64,000 nt of DNA from Stenotrophomonas sp. SY1 (GTDB taxonomy: Bacteria > Pseudomonadota > Gammaproteobacteria > Xanthomonadales > Xanthomonadaceae), in the NCBI RefSeq assembly GCF_021202945.1, contig NZ_JAJOYR010000002.1, positions 608,112 to 672,111 on the forward strand, read 5' to 3'. Below are positions 9,086-18,625 of this stretch, in pieces; positions within the stretch are counted from its first letter, which is position 1; each line of letters opens with the position of its first letter. Position numbers and translations under genes: made by a program. A model generated the notes under the pieces. It was not told the origin of the DNA. It saw only the letters and a program-made list of their open reading frames with translations, and made no database searches.

Positions 9086-10552
9086 TCAGGCGCGGCGCTG
9101 CTTCTTGGCTTCGTCCGAACGCAACTGCTGGATGCGCTCGAAATAACCCGGCTCGATGCCGGTGACGTACTCGCCATTGAAGCAGGACGAATCGAATTCC
9201 TTCAGGTCCGGGTTGCCTTCACGCACGGCCACCTCCAGGTCTTCCAGGTCCTGGTAGACCAGCCAGTCGCAACCCAGGTGCTTTTCGATGTCCTCGACGC
9301 TGCGGTTGTGCGCGACCAGTTCCTCGGCGGCCGGCATGTCGATGCCGTAGATGTTCGGGTAGCGCACCGGCGGCGCGGCGCTGGCCAGGTAGACCTTGCG
9401 CGCGCCGGCGTCACGCGCCATCTGCACGATCTGCTGGCTGGTGGTGCCGCGCACGATCGAGTCATCGACCAGCAGCACCACGCGGTTGCGGAATTCCAGA
9501 TGGATCGGGTTGAGCTTGCGACGCACCGACTTCACCCGCTCACCCTGCCCCGGCATGATGAAGGTGCGGCCGACATAGCGATTCTTGACGAAGCCTTCGC
9601 GGTACTTCACGCCGAGCACGTTGGACATTTCCAGCGCCGCGTCACGCGAGGTGTCGGGGATCGGGATGATGGTGTCGATGTCGTGATCCGGACGCAGGCG
9701 CAGGATCTTCTCGCCCAGCTTCTGGCCCATGCGCATGCGCGCCTTGTGCACCGACACGTTGTCCATCATCGAGTCCGGACGTGCGAAATACACGTACTCG
9801 AAGATGCACGGGGTCTGCTGCGTGTTGGCCGCGCACACTTCAGTGAACAGCTCGCCGCGCTCGGTGATGACCACCGCTTCGCCCGGCGCCACGTCACGGA
9901 TGCGCTCGAAACCGAGCACGTCCAGCGCCACCGATTCGGAAGCCACCACATACTCGTCGCCTTCGGCATTGGTGCGCTTGCCCAGCACCAGCGGGCGGAT
10001 GCCATGCGGGTCGCGGAAAGCCACCAGGCCCAGGCCCAGCACCACGCTGACCACCGCATAGCCGCCCTTGCAGCGGCGGTGCACGCCGGCCACAGCGCGG
10101 ATGGCCGCTTCCGGGGTGAGCATGCGCTGCGCATCCAGTTCGTAGGCGAACACGTTGAGCAGGACTTCGCTGTCCGAGTCGGTATTGATGTTGCGACGGT
10201 CGGCCTCGAACACCTGGCGACGCAGCGCCTCGGTATTGATCAGGTTGCCGTTGTGCGCCAGCGCGATGCCGTAGGGCGAGTTGACGTAGAACGGCTGCGC
10301 CTCGTCGGTGCCTTCGGAGCCGGCGGTGGGATAACGCACATGGGCGATGCCGATGCGGCCCTGCAGCAGCGCCATGCGCCGCTCGTCGAACACATCACGT
10401 ACCAGGCCGTTGGCCTTTTCCACACGCAGCCGCGTACCGTCCGCGGTGGCGATGCCGGCCGCATCCTGGCCACGATGCTGGAGGACGGTCAGGCCGTCAT
10501 AAAGCTGCCCGGCGACGTTCTGGTTGCCGACGATTCCGACGATGCCACACAT
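9086..10552 (-). CDS. purF: Amidophosphoribosyltransferase
   Basis: PurF makes 5-phosphoribosylamine from PRPP and glutamine, the first committed step of purine synthesis. It starts MCGIVGIVG, so Cys2 becomes the N-terminal nucleophile of the class II glutamine amidotransferase domain. [11 protein letters not shown] and the AHNGNL loop follow. The C-terminal phosphoribosyltransferase domain has the PRPP loop [19 protein letters not shown]. At 488 residues it is close to the E. coli enzyme. It follows cvpA by 33 bases, as in the conserved folC-dedD-cvpA-purF order. Confidence 0.98.
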   Translation of the reverse strand: MCGIVGIVGNQNVAGQLYDGLTVLQHRGQDAAGIATADGTRLRVEKANGLVRDVFDERRMALLQGRIGIAHVRYPTAGSEGTDEAQPFYVNSPYGIALAHNGNLINTEALRRQVFEADRRNINTDSDSEVLLNVFAYELDAQRMLTPEAAIRAVAGVHRRCKGGYAVVSVVLGLGLVAFRDPHGIRPLVLGKRTNAEGDEYVVASESVALDVLGFERIRDVAPGEAVVITERGELFTEVCAANTQQTPCIFEYVYFARPDSMMDNVSVHKARMRMGQKLGEKILRLRPDHDIDTIIPIPDTSRDAALEMSNVLGVKYREGFVKNRYVGRTFIMPGQGERVKSVRRKLNPIHLEFRNRVVLLVDDSIVRGTTSQQIVQMARDAGARKVYLASAAPPVRYPNIYGIDMPAAEELVAHNRSVEDIEKHLGCDWLVYQDLEDLEVAVREGNPDLKEFDSSCFNGEYVTGIEPGYFERIQQLRSDEAKKQRRA

Positions 10553-10585
10553 GTTGCGCGATCTCCGCTGGGCGCAGGCGCCCGG

Positions 10586-11320
10586 TTAACGTGAAGGTGG
10601 CCGTGCCTGGCCGTGTACCTCGACCCGTGTGGGATCGGGTTGACCCGGGCGCACCTGCGCCGGATCGATGTTGGAGGGCAACGCCCCCGCCGGGTCCACC
10701 GGGTTGTCCTGGCCTGCGCGCTGGCGGTGGTCATTGCCCACCTGTTCCAGCAGCGCCGGCAGCAACCCGCTGCCCGCATCTGACTCGTTCGGTCCGCCAT
10801 TATCGCCTGCCAGCACCGACTTGCCCAAGTCCATCAGCGACATTGCCGGTGACTGTGAGGGCTTTGGCAGTTGTTCACGTAGCCAATCTGCCATCGGCTG
10901 CAACCACGGCAGCACCACCGACTGGCGCCAGGCCGGTGCCTCGCGCATCGAACTGAAGCCCAGCGCGAACACCGCCAGCACCGCCAGCAGCACCCCGCGC
11001 AGCGTGCCCAGGCCCAGGCCGAGAAGGCGATCGGGCCACTTCAGCAGCACCGTGGCATTGACCACACCGCGCAGCAACATGCCCAGCAACGCCATCACCA
11101 GCAGCACGCCGATGAACACCAGCAGGTAGCCGCCGATGTAATCACCGCTCTCGGCCGGCGAACCGGCGGACAGGAACTGCGCGGCGCTTTCGCCGTAAAG
11201 CAGCGCCGCCCAGGCAGCCAGCCCCCACGAGGCCACGCCCAGCACCGTAGCCAGCAAGCCGCGGATCAGCCCAAGCAGGGCCGATATGGCGATCAGCCCC
11301 AACAACAGCAGATCAAGCAC
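10586..11320 (-). CDS. cvpA: CvpA family membrane protein
   Basis: CvpA was named from colicin V production in E. coli and is linked to envelope homeostasis; its biochemical role is unsettled. The protein begins LDLLLLGLIAISALLGLIRG and has four predicted membrane segments in the first ~140 residues (to ALLAVLAVFALGF). A hydrophilic, Pro/Asn-rich C-terminal tail of about 100 residues makes it longer than the E. coli form. GTG 11320 is chosen because GGAG lies just upstream; a TTG at 11335 is the alternative. It lies directly before purF and is probably cotranscribed with it. Confidence 0.9.
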   Translation of the reverse strand: MLDLLLLGLIAISALLGLIRGLLATVLGVASWGLAAWAALLYGESAAQFLSAGSPAESGDYIGGYLLVFIGVLLVMALLGMLLRGVVNATVLLKWPDRLLGLGLGTLRGVLLAVLAVFALGFSSMREAPAWRQSVVLPWLQPMADWLREQLPKPSQSPAMSLMDLGKSVLAGDNGGPNESDAGSGLLPALLEQVGNDHRQRAGQDNPVDPAGALPSNIDPAQVRPGQPDPTRVEVHGQARPPSR

Positions 11321-11380
11321 CGCGCACTCCGCCAACGAGGACCGCGGCGCAGCCGGTCAGGCTTTGCAGGCCGTTACGCA

Positions 11381-12382
11381 TCAAGGATGCGGACGGACCA
11401 TGCCGGCGATACCCACCTTGGCGGCCACCTGGGCCTTGAGCTGCTCGGCCTCGGCACGGCTGACCACCGGCCCGACGCGCACGCGGCTGAGCGTGCCGTT
11501 GTCGGTGCGCACCTGCTCGACGAAGGCGCTGAAGCCGGCCGCACGTGCGCGGTCGCGCAGGGCGTTGGCATCGGCCGCCTGGCCAAATGCCCCCAGCTGC
11601 ACAGCGAAGCCGACGTTGCTGGCGGCCGGTGCTGCCGGAGTACGCACTTCCGGCTTGGCCGGCGTGGTTGCCACCGGCTTGGCCGGTTCCGGTTCCGGCT
11701 TCGGCGCAGGCTTGGCCGGCTCGGGTTTGACTTCCGGCTTGGGCGCGGCGGCGACCGGCCTGGCCGGTTCCGGCGGCAGCGCCTCGGTCTGCACCGCAGC
11801 CGTTGCCGGCGCGGCCGTGGCCGTGCTCGCCACCGGGGCGGTGGCAGGCGCTTCGGCGCTGGCGTTGAGCACGACCACCTGTGCATTGACGTCGCTGCGC
11901 ACCTTGCCGGCCTCCAGCCGCACCAGTTCCGCCTGGGCGCGGTCGGCGTACGGGCCAATGCGCACACGCCAGGCCGGACGGCCATTGATGGTGTCGGCCT
12001 GGTGGAAGCCCGGCAGGTTGGATTTCTTCAGGTGCGCGATCACCGCATCGGCATCGGCCTGGCTGGCGTAGGCACCAAAGTTGACCGCGTAGTTGCCTGC
12101 GGCGACGGCTGGCGGCAGGCCGCTGCCAGTGGCTGCGACGGCCGGCGCGGTGGTGGCTTCCGGCTGCGCGGCCGGCATGCCCACTGCACCACCGGCAGGC
12201 GCCACCAGCGGCAGCTCACGGGTTTCGAACTGGCCATCGGCCGGGGCGGCCGGGGCCTTCAACGGCACGTCCTGGACGCCACTGTCCGGCGCCGGCCCTT
12301 TGACCAGCATCGGCAGGAAGATCACGGCCAAAGCCACCAGAACGATGGCACCAATCAGTCGCTGTTTCAGAGGAGTATCCAC
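11381..12382 (-). CDS. dedD: SPOR-domain protein (DedD-like)
   Basis: The protein of 333 residues has a short cytoplasmic start (DTPLKQRLIGAIVLVALAVI), one membrane segment and a periplasmic region with two SPOR-like repeats. One is near residues 110-175 (VNFGAYASQADADAVIAHL...WRVRIGPYADRAQAE), the other at the C-terminus (FAVQLGAFGQAADANALRDR...VRVGPVVSRAEAEQL). They are joined by an Ala/Pro/Lys-rich linker. SPOR domains bind denuded peptidoglycan at the septum, and DedD is a nonessential division protein with a single SPOR domain in E. coli, so the tandem arrangement is notable. GTG 12382 is the first start ahead of the membrane segment. Gene order folC-dedD-cvpA-purF supports the name. Confidence 0.9.
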   Translation of the reverse strand: MDTPLKQRLIGAIVLVALAVIFLPMLVKGPAPDSGVQDVPLKAPAAPADGQFETRELPLVAPAGGAVGMPAAQPEATTAPAVAATGSGLPPAVAAGNYAVNFGAYASQADADAVIAHLKKSNLPGFHQADTINGRPAWRVRIGPYADRAQAELVRLEAGKVRSDVNAQVVVLNASAEAPATAPVASTATAAPATAAVQTEALPPEPARPVAAAPKPEVKPEPAKPAPKPEPEPAKPVATTPAKPEVRTPAAPAASNVGFAVQLGAFGQAADANALRDRARAAGFSAFVEQVRTDNGTLSRVRVGPVVSRAEAEQLKAQVAAKVGIAGMVRPHP

Positions 12383-12506
12383 AGATGGCGTACACAAGGG
12401 GCGTGGCGGGTTGCCGTGGCGATTATATGCGGGGCATCCGCCACGCGGCCGCGGGAACCGTTCATGATCGCGCGATCTCGGTGTGGCACCGGCTTGCTGG
12501 CCCCCG

Positions 12507-13781
12507 TCAGCCCGCTGATTGCAGCAGCGGCAAGGCCTCGGCCACGGTGTGGAACGAACCAAATACCAACACCCGGTCCCCTACCCCGGCCTGGGCCAGT
12601 GCGAGCTTCAGCGCCGCATTGACGCTCCCGGCCTGCACCCCGTTGGCGGCGGCGGTTGCCTTCAGCCGTTCATGCAGCTGCGCCGCGCTCTGCCCACGTG
12701 CGCCGTCCAGCCCGGCCAGCCACCAGCCATCGACCTGCTCCTGCAACGCCTGCACGACGCCCTCGGCGTCCTTGTCGGCCAATGCCCCGTACACCGCCAG
12801 CGTGCGGCCGCTGGCCGGTTGTGCCTTCAGTGCGGCGGCCAGCGTCGCGGCAGCCTGCGGGTTATGGCCGACATCAACCAGAACCTCCACGCCACCGCGT
12901 TCGAACCGCTGCAGACGCCCGGCAATCCGCGCATCGGCCACACCCTGCGCCCACGCGGTGCGCGGCACCGGCTTGTCCAGCGCACGCAACGCGGCAATGG
13001 CGGTTGCGGCATTGTTGCGCTGGATCGGCGCCCACAAGGCCGGCTGCGGCAGTTCGATGCGGAACGCCACATCGCGCCAGCGCCAGTTCTGCGCATCGAT
13101 CGGCTCGGCGAAGAAATCGCTGCCGAACCGGATGGCATTGGCGCCCAGCACGTAGGCGCGGCGCAGCACGCTCGACGGCGGGTCGATCTCGCCCAGGATC
13201 GCCGGCTTCCAGCCGCGGATGATGCCGGCCTTCTCTTCACCAATGGCTTCGCGGTCGTTGCCCAGCCAATCGGAGTGGTCGATGTCCACGGTGGTGATCA
13301 CCGAAACATCGGCATCGATGATGTTGACCGCGTCCAGGCGGCCACCCAGGCCCACTTCCAGCACCGCCAGGTCCAGCCCGGCCTGCTGGAACACCCACAA
13401 TGCGCACAAGGTGCCGTATTCGAAATAGGTCAGCGCCGTGTCGCCGCGAGCATCCTCCACGGCATTGAAACCGGCCACCAGGGTGGCGTCGTCAACGTCG
13501 GCGCCGTCGATGCGCACGCGCTCGCTGTAGCGCAGCAGATGCGGCGAGGTGTAGGCACCCACCTTCCACTCGGCAGCACGGGCGATGGATTCGATGAAGG
13601 CCACCGTCGAACCCTTGCCGTTGGTCCCGCCGACCACGATGGTGTACTCACCCGGTTTACCCAGCTGCATGCGCTGGGCGACCTCGCGGACCCTTTCCAG
13701 ACCCATCGCGATGGGGTGCGGGTGCTGCTGTTCGATATGGGCGAGCCACTGTTCAAGCGTGGCGGGACGTACGGAAGACAT
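12507..13781 (-). CDS. folC: Bifunctional folylpolyglutamate/dihydrofolate synthase
   Basis: FolC adds glutamate to dihydropteroate and extends the polyglutamate tail of folates. It is a Mur-ligase-family protein of 424 residues with the P-loop VVGGTNGKGSTVAF near residue 50. The conserved segment DIDHSDWLGNDREAIGEEKAGI and a C-terminal ligase domain (VLVDVGHNPQAA) follow. ATG 13781 (MSSVRPATLEQWL) is chosen over the upstream frame to 14087, because that stretch runs through SMAG repeats. It heads the folC-dedD-cvpA-purF cluster. Confidence 0.96.
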   Translation of the reverse strand: MSSVRPATLEQWLAHIEQQHPHPIAMGLERVREVAQRMQLGKPGEYTIVVGGTNGKGSTVAFIESIARAAEWKVGAYTSPHLLRYSERVRIDGADVDDATLVAGFNAVEDARGDTALTYFEYGTLCALWVFQQAGLDLAVLEVGLGGRLDAVNIIDADVSVITTVDIDHSDWLGNDREAIGEEKAGIIRGWKPAILGEIDPPSSVLRRAYVLGANAIRFGSDFFAEPIDAQNWRWRDVAFRIELPQPALWAPIQRNNAATAIAALRALDKPVPRTAWAQGVADARIAGRLQRFERGGVEVLVDVGHNPQAAATLAAALKAQPASGRTLAVYGALADKDAEGVVQALQEQVDGWWLAGLDGARGQSAAQLHERLKATAAANGVQAGSVNAALKLALAQAGVGDRVLVFGSFHTVAEALPLLQSAG

Positions 13782-14146
13782 GCGAAGGCTCTCTGGATCA
13801 TGGGCCAGGCCAGGATGGCCGGCAGCGCGTTGCGCGCGGGAATGGTGCCCATAATACAGCGGGCTTGCGGGTGGCCCTGCGTTTGGGTGGTGCCGAGCCG
13901 TGCCCAGTCGGGGCACTACCAGGCAGGCCGCATCGCCGAGCGTGACTCGGGCGTACATGACGGCAGGGTTCTCGCAAAGGGCTACCCCTCCCCAGCCCTC
14001 CCCTTGCCTGCGGCAAAGGGGGGAGCAGATCGGTAGTGCCGAGCCGTGCTCGGCGGGGGCATTACGGGAAAGACCGCAGCGGAGCATGGCTCCGCTCTAC
14101 CGAATCGCGAATCTCCAATTCCGGCGGCGCAACGCGCCGCATCACC
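13782..14146. repeat. Spacer filled with SMAG-type REP elements
   Basis: This 365-base gap between two minus-strand genes holds several REP units. One pair lies near 13887-13920 (GGTGCCGAGCCGTGCCCAG ... CACTACC). A unit GTAGTGCCGAGCCGTGCTCG begins at 14033. An inverted AGCGGAGCATGGCTCCGCT ends in CTAC at 14100. A further C/G-rich imperfect palindrome lies near 13983-14025. No ORF is credible here. Confidence 0.8.
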
Positions 14147-14791
14147 TCACAGCGCGCGGTGCTTGGCTTCGCCGAAGAATGGGGTGTGGTGGGCACAGTC
14201 GTTCAGGCGCACCACTTCCAGGTGCTCCACATCGGGGCCTTCGAGCAGGTTGAGCGTGGTCGGTGCCTGGCGGAAGGTCCACAGCTTGGAGATCGGCAGG
14301 CCCAGGATCTTGCACAGAATCACCCGGTTGACCGCGTCGTGGGCGACCACCAGCAGGGTGTCGTCCTCGCCCAGGCCTTCGGCGGCCTTGGTCAGCCCGC
14401 GCCAGCTGCGGTCCAGCACCTGACGCAGCGATTCACCGCCGGGCATCAGCACAGTGTCCGGCTCCTCGCGCCAGGCACGCAGGCGCGCCGGGTCCTTGTC
14501 GTTGATCTCGCTGGCCAGCAGGCCTTCCCACTCACCGTGGGCGATTTCCTGCAGGTCCGGCTCGGTCAGCAGCATCGCTTCGCGGTTGCTGCCAAGCGCG
14601 GCCTTGGCGGTGCTCTGCGCGCGACTCAGCGGCGAAGCGACGGCACGGGTGATCTGCACATCGGCCAGCCGTTCACCCAGGGCCTTGGCCTGGGCTTCGC
14701 CAACCGGCGAAAGGGGAATGTCGATCTGGCCCTGATAGCGGCCTTCGGCGTTCCACGGCGTTTCGCCGTGACGGGCAAGCAGGATGCGCAT
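14147..14791 (-). CDS. Histidine phosphatase family protein (GpmB/CobC-like)
   Basis: The protein of 214 residues starts MRILLARHGETPWNAEGRYQ, with the RHG motif of the histidine (phosphoglycerate mutase-like) phosphatases near residue 8. Further conserved positions are ASPLSRAQSTA, HGEWEGLLASEI and VVAHDAVNRVI (second catalytic His). Members dephosphorylate small molecules such as alpha-ribazole phosphate or sugar phosphates; nothing here fixes the substrate. ATG 14791 is chosen because the RHG motif belongs at the N-terminus. REP elements lie just downstream. Confidence 0.88.
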   Translation of the reverse strand: MRILLARHGETPWNAEGRYQGQIDIPLSPVGEAQAKALGERLADVQITRAVASPLSRAQSTAKAALGSNREAMLLTEPDLQEIAHGEWEGLLASEINDKDPARLRAWREEPDTVLMPGGESLRQVLDRSWRGLTKAAEGLGEDDTLLVVAHDAVNRVILCKILGLPISKLWTFRQAPTTLNLLEGPDVEHLEVVRLNDCAHHTPFFGEAKHRAL

Positions 14792-15090
14792 GCAGCAAGT
14801 TCCATTGTTGTGTGGGGCCCGCCGGGTCGATACGGCAGGAGGCGCATCATAGCCCGGCCGCGCGAGGAAGCAGCCCACGGTTACCAGCGATACGGATCGG
14901 CCCCCGCCGCCATGGCCGAACGGCTTCCACCGGTTACCACCGCCCAGGATTCAAAGCTGCAACGGCAACAGCCAATAGCGCAGACGGAACAGTTGCGTGC
15001 CCGGCACAGGCGTTACCATGTCCGCTTCCTATCGGTGGCACGGTGTGATTTCCGCATGAGGGCCAACAACTTCCAGGCCCCCGGCGTGGC

Positions 15091-15942
15091 ATGAGCAGCC
15101 CCTCTCCGAAGCATCCCATCTCCGTATTCTGGAACGAGCCCCGCAACCGCTGGGCGGCGGCGCTGATCACCGTGCTGCTGCACCTGCTGTTGCTGCTGCT
15201 CCTGCTGCATTCCAACCCGCCGGTGGTTTCCTCGCCGGACGGCGCTTCCGGTGGCGGCCGGGTCAAGGTCGATTTCGTCGGTGACGCAGCGGCGCCCCCG
15301 CAGCCCCAGCAGAAGCCAGCGCAGCCCAAGCCCCGGCAAACACCCCCCTCGCAGAACAAGACGCAGGCGCAACGCCGCAGCCCGGACCGCAAGCCGGTAG
15401 CGGAAGCCCGTTACATCGAGCCGCCCAGCGCGTCCGAGCAGGAAGAAAACCCGACACCCGACCAGGCGCAGGCCGAAGCCACGCCGCCGCCAGCCGCGGC
15501 CCCCTCGGGCAGCGCGACACAGCGTCCGCAGACCTGGACCGGGCGCCCGCCCGGCCTGTTGGAAAGGCCGGCCAATCCCGACGACAACGGGCGTTCCACC
15601 GGCCAGGGCAACCAGACCGGTCGCCTGGTCGATCGAAGCGGTGGCGAGCCGGCCATGGAAGTGGGCGGCTACCAGATCATCTACGACCTGCTCAGCGAGA
15701 CAAAGCTGCGCACCTGGATGGACCAGGGCATGAAGGAGCTGCTGATCCCCCTGCCCGGCACCACTTACCTGATGGTCTGCCCGGCCGAGGTCGCGCTCCG
15801 GCGTGGTTCAAGCAAGTGCCGCATGTTGCCGTCGGATTCGCCCGAACTGAAGGCCATCGGCGATGCGCGGCAGTTCGTCATCGTGATGTACGTCTATCGC
15901 TACGGCGAGCTGCTCTGGCGCGGCCCCGGGCCTTATCGCTGA
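15091..15942 (+). CDS. TonB-like proline-rich inner-membrane protein of unknown function
   Basis: The protein of 283 residues has a short cytosolic start, one hydrophobic anchor near residues 23-42 (AALITVLLHLLLLLLLLHSN) and a Pro/Gln-rich periplasmic stretch (about residues 65-160; QPQQKPAQPKPRQTPPS). A folded C-terminal domain has VGGYQIIYDLLSETKLRTWM and a Cys pair (MVCPAEVAL...SSKCRML). The architecture resembles TonB/TolA-type spanning proteins, but the C-terminus is not a recognisable TonB box-binding domain, and no exbB/exbD lie nearby. It may be a Xanthomonadaceae-specific envelope protein. Function unknown. Confidence 0.7.
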   Translation: MSSPSPKHPISVFWNEPRNRWAAALITVLLHLLLLLLLLHSNPPVVSSPDGASGGGRVKVDFVGDAAAPPQPQQKPAQPKPRQTPPSQNKTQAQRRSPDRKPVAEARYIEPPSASEQEENPTPDQAQAEATPPPAAAPSGSATQRPQTWTGRPPGLLERPANPDDNGRSTGQGNQTGRLVDRSGGEPAMEVGGYQIIYDLLSETKLRTWMDQGMKELLIPLPGTTYLMVCPAEVALRRGSSKCRMLPSDSPELKAIGDARQFVIVMYVYRYGELLWRGPGPYR

Positions 15943-15973
15943 GTTCGGCTGATTCGGGCGTTCGGTTGACCCT

Positions 15974-16073
15974 TGTAGGAGCGGCGTCAGCCGCGAAGCT
16001 CGCATCAATGAAATGACGGGCACGTCCGCGAGCTGAAGCATCGTCAGCTTCGCGGCTGACGCCGCTCCTACAA
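15974..16073. repeat. Hairpin repeat, copy 1
   Basis: The element starts TGTAGGAGCGGCGTCAGCCG and ends with the inverted arm CGGCTGACGCCGCTCCTACA. Between the arms lies an internal segment with AATGAAATGAC and GCATCGTCAGC. The arms pair over more than 20 bases. Copies 2 and 3 lie at 16121-16218 and 19712-19798. Confidence 0.85.
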
Positions 16074-16120
16074 AACCTGAAAAAGCCGCATCGTGTCTCT
16101 CTTGCTATCTGCGAGCACGC

Positions 16121-16218
16121 GTAGGAGCGGCTTCAGCCGCGAAGCTCGCATCAGTGAAATGACAGGCACGTCCGCAACCTGGAGCATCGTCAGCTTCGCG
16201 GCTGAAGCCGCTCCTGCG
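16121..16218. repeat. Hairpin repeat, copy 2
   Basis: This is the same element in the same orientation. Its arms carry a compensated change: GCGGCTTCAGCC on the left and GGCTGAAGCCGC on the right, against GCGGCGTCAGCC / GGCTGACGCCGC in copy 1. Both arms change together, so pairing is preserved, which suggests the folded form is maintained or copied as a unit. Confidence 0.85.
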
Positions 16219-16270
16219 GTGGGCCAATAGACCGCAGCCGAAGGAATCAGCAACGCGTTGCCCGCAAACG

Positions 16271-16304
16271 CAGAAGCCCGGACGGATTCCCGTCCGGGCT
16301 TCTG
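16271..16304. terminator. Bidirectional terminator-like hairpin
   Basis: A perfect 15-base inverted repeat (CAGAAGCCCGGACGG, loop ATTC) lies just 19 bases after the end of the minus-strand S46 peptidase. A U-tract is weak. It probably terminates that gene. Confidence 0.75.
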
Positions 16305-16323
16305 ATTGGACCGCTCGACGTGC

Positions 16324-18489
16324 TTACTTCGAGGCGGCGTCCATTTCCTTCAGCAGCTGCGGCGCCGGCGCCACTTCCTGCATGATCCAGCGCATGTAGC
16401 GCTCGTCCACCGAGATCATGCGGGTCATCACCGGGTCGAACACCCAGTTGCTGGCGACCGATTCCCAGATGCCGTCAAAGGCCAGGCCAACCAGACGGCC
16501 ATGCGCGTCCAGCACCGGCGAGCCGGAATTGCCACCGGTGATGTCCAGGTCCGACAGGAAGTTCACCGGCACGCTGCCGATACGCGAATCTTCCAGACCG
16601 CCGTAACGCTTGGCCTTGACCGCATCGATCAGTGCCTTCGGCGAATCGAACGGATCGGCGCCGGTTTCCTTGGCCACGATGCCTTCCAGGTCGGTGAAGG
16701 CCGGCTGCACCTTGCCGTCCAGGCCGGTGTAACCCTTCACGTTGCCGAAGGTGATGCGCAGCGACAGGTTGGCGTCCGGGTAGACGAACTCACCCTGGGT
16801 CTTCTTGTAATCGGCAATGGCCTGCAGGAACAGCGGACGCGCCACCAGCTCCTCGCCCATGCGCACCTTGCGCTGGTGTTCCAGCTCCAGCAGTGCCGGC
16901 ATCACTGCCACCGCGTACTGGATGGCCGGATCGGTGCTGGCTTCGAACGCAGCCTTGTCGGCGTTGAACCACTTCAGGCGCTCGTCCAGGCTGCCCAGCT
17001 TGGAACCGTCCAGGCGGGTCACGCTGGCCGCTACCGCAGCGGCGTTGTCACCACCCAGCCAGGTGTCGAACGCCGGCAGGCGCTGTGCGGCCGGCAGGGC
17101 CACGTACTGCTGCAGCCAGTACTGCTGGAACTGACGATCCATGGCCGCCACGTAGCGGCGGTCCATCTGCTTCAGGCCGCCTTCGATGGCCGGCAGGTCG
17201 CGTTCCTGGTAACCCTCTTCGCGCTGCGCGTCCGGCTTGGCCTTTTCGATGGCCAGGCGGTACAGGCGCACAGCGGTGCCCAGCGTGCCGGTGCGGTTGA
17301 GCATGGCCAGGTTGAGGTCACGGGCCTGGTTGGCGCGCGACTGCTGGCCCAGCGCCTGCAGCTGGGCGAAGGCGTCCAGTGCCGGCTTGCCGGCAGCACC
17401 CTGCCCGCGCAGCCATTCCAGCACCGCCGCTTCCTCGCGCTGCTTGTGGGCCAGCACGTTGTTGCGCTTGAAGCCGTCCAGCTGACCGTCGTAGTTCTTG
17501 CTGGTGTTGTTCCAGCCGGCCATGCTCGCGGCGTACTTCACCGCGATGTCCTTGTTGTCCTTGCTGGCCGCTTCGACCAGCGCGATCTGGTCCTTGTAGG
17601 CCTTGGCAATGGCCGGGTAGCTCCAGTTGGCGGTGTTCTCGAACTCGCTGACCAGCGCGTAGCGGTCGGTGCGGCCCGGGTAACCGGCCACCATCACGAA
17701 ATCACCCTCGCCCAGCGGCTGGTTGGCCAGCTTCAGCCAATGCTTGGGCTGGTACGGCACGTTGTCGGCGGCGAATGCGGCCGGCTTGCCGTCCTTGCCG
17801 ACGTAGGCGCGGTAGAAGGAGAAGTCACCGGTGTGGCGCGGCCACATCCAGTTGTCGATGTCGCCACCGAACTTGCCGACGCTGCCCGGGGGCGCGTACG
17901 CCAGGCGCACGTCCTTGATTTCCATGTTCTTGAACAGGCGATAGGTGTTGCCGCCGGAGAAGCTGTACAGGGTGCAACTGTAGGCGTCGTCGCTTTCGCA
18001 GTCGGCGATCAGCTTCTTCTCCAACGCTTCCAGGGCTTCAGTGCGCTTGAGCGGATCGTTGCCGGCGCCAGCGATGGCGGCCTTGGCCTGGGTGGTGACG
18101 TCGGTGATGTCGTCCAGCACGTAGATGCGCGCGTTCGGGCCGGCGCTCAGTTCGTCCTTGTAGGTCGGCGCGTTGAAGCCGTCCTTGATCAGGTTCTTCT
18201 CAGCGGTCGAGTTCAGCTGGATCGAGCCGTAGGCGCAGTGGTGGTTGGTGACCACCAGGCCCTGCGGCGAGACGAAGCTGGCGGTGCAGCCGCCCAGCGC
18301 AACCACCGCGCCCATCGGGTCGCCGGTCAGGTTGGCCAGCTGCTGCGGGTCCAGCTTCAGACCGGCCTGCTTCAGCGGACCGGCGATCTCCGGCAGCTGC
18401 TGCGGCACCCACATGCCTTCAGCGGCCTGGGCGGCCTGGGCCATGCCCAGCCCGGCGACGATGGAAAACGCAAGCAAATTCACGCGCAT
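16324..18489 (-). CDS. S46-family dipeptidyl-peptidase (DPP7/DAP BII-like)
   Basis: This exported serine peptidase of 721 residues releases N-terminal dipeptides in the periplasm. A Sec signal peptide ([20 protein letters not shown]) leads the mature chain. The chymotrypsin-like triad region is visible: [10 protein letters not shown] (His), [16 protein letters not shown] (Asp region) and [10 protein letters not shown] (Ser). In this family the residue 18 positions after the catalytic Ser sets specificity, Arg for acidic P1 (DPP11) and Gly for hydrophobic P1 (DPP7). Here it is Gly (GLAFDG), arguing for the DPP7/DAP BII type. ATG 18489 is chosen because the signal peptide begins there. Such enzymes support growth on peptides in asaccharolytic bacteria. 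Confidence 0.92.
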   Translation of the reverse strand: MRVNLLAFSIVAGLGMAQAAQAAEGMWVPQQLPEIAGPLKQAGLKLDPQQLANLTGDPMGAVVALGGCTASFVSPQGLVVTNHHCAYGSIQLNSTAEKNLIKDGFNAPTYKDELSAGPNARIYVLDDITDVTTQAKAAIAGAGNDPLKRTEALEALEKKLIADCESDDAYSCTLYSFSGGNTYRLFKNMEIKDVRLAYAPPGSVGKFGGDIDNWMWPRHTGDFSFYRAYVGKDGKPAAFAADNVPYQPKHWLKLANQPLGEGDFVMVAGYPGRTDRYALVSEFENTANWSYPAIAKAYKDQIALVEAASKDNKDIAVKYAASMAGWNNTSKNYDGQLDGFKRNNVLAHKQREEAAVLEWLRGQGAAGKPALDAFAQLQALGQQSRANQARDLNLAMLNRTGTLGTAVRLYRLAIEKAKPDAQREEGYQERDLPAIEGGLKQMDRRYVAAMDRQFQQYWLQQYVALPAAQRLPAFDTWLGGDNAAAVAASVTRLDGSKLGSLDERLKWFNADKAAFEASTDPAIQYAVAVMPALLELEHQRKVRMGEELVARPLFLQAIADYKKTQGEFVYPDANLSLRITFGNVKGYTGLDGKVQPAFTDLEGIVAKETGADPFDSPKALIDAVKAKRYGGLEDSRIGSVPVNFLSDLDITGGNSGSPVLDAHGRLVGLAFDGIWESVASNWVFDPVMTRMISVDERYMRWIMQEVAPAPQLLKEMDAASK

Positions 18490-18586
18490 GAGGCAGTTCC
18501 GAAAGGTTGGAACGGCCGATTGTAACGATTGGAACCGCCCCCTTCCCCTGCCATCGGTCAGTACGGGGCGGTTACGGTGGGAGGCA

Positions 18587-18592
18587 TATAAT
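18587..18592 (+). promoter_or_regulatory. Candidate -10 box for tdh
   Basis: A perfect TATAAT lies 33 bases upstream of the tdh start. No good -35 box is visible at 16-18 bases, so this is a candidate only. Confidence 0.4.
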
Positions 18593-18625
18593 CGCGGCTC
18601 TTTTTCACACTGCGGTTTTCCTGCA

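Larger units (their letters stand above)
15943..16270. other. Repeat-rich spacer with two long hairpin repeats
   Basis: No gene is seen. The gap carries two direct copies of a ~100-base hairpin element (15974-16073 and 16121-16218), listed separately, joined by about 47 bases of unremarkable sequence. Confidence 0.8.

Noticed and set aside
8957..10594. Plus-strand frame of 545 codons
   Set aside because: It is the reverse of purF, whose protein is unmistakable.
14036..15094. Plus-strand frame of 352 codons
   Set aside because: It is the reverse of the histidine phosphatase gene plus the noncoding region before the TonB-like gene.
16306..18525. Plus-strand open frame of 739 codons
   Set aside because: It lies opposite the S46 peptidase gene, which has clear motifs and a signal peptide. 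High GC keeps the opposite frame open; the translation is His/Arg/Val-rich and has no domain.
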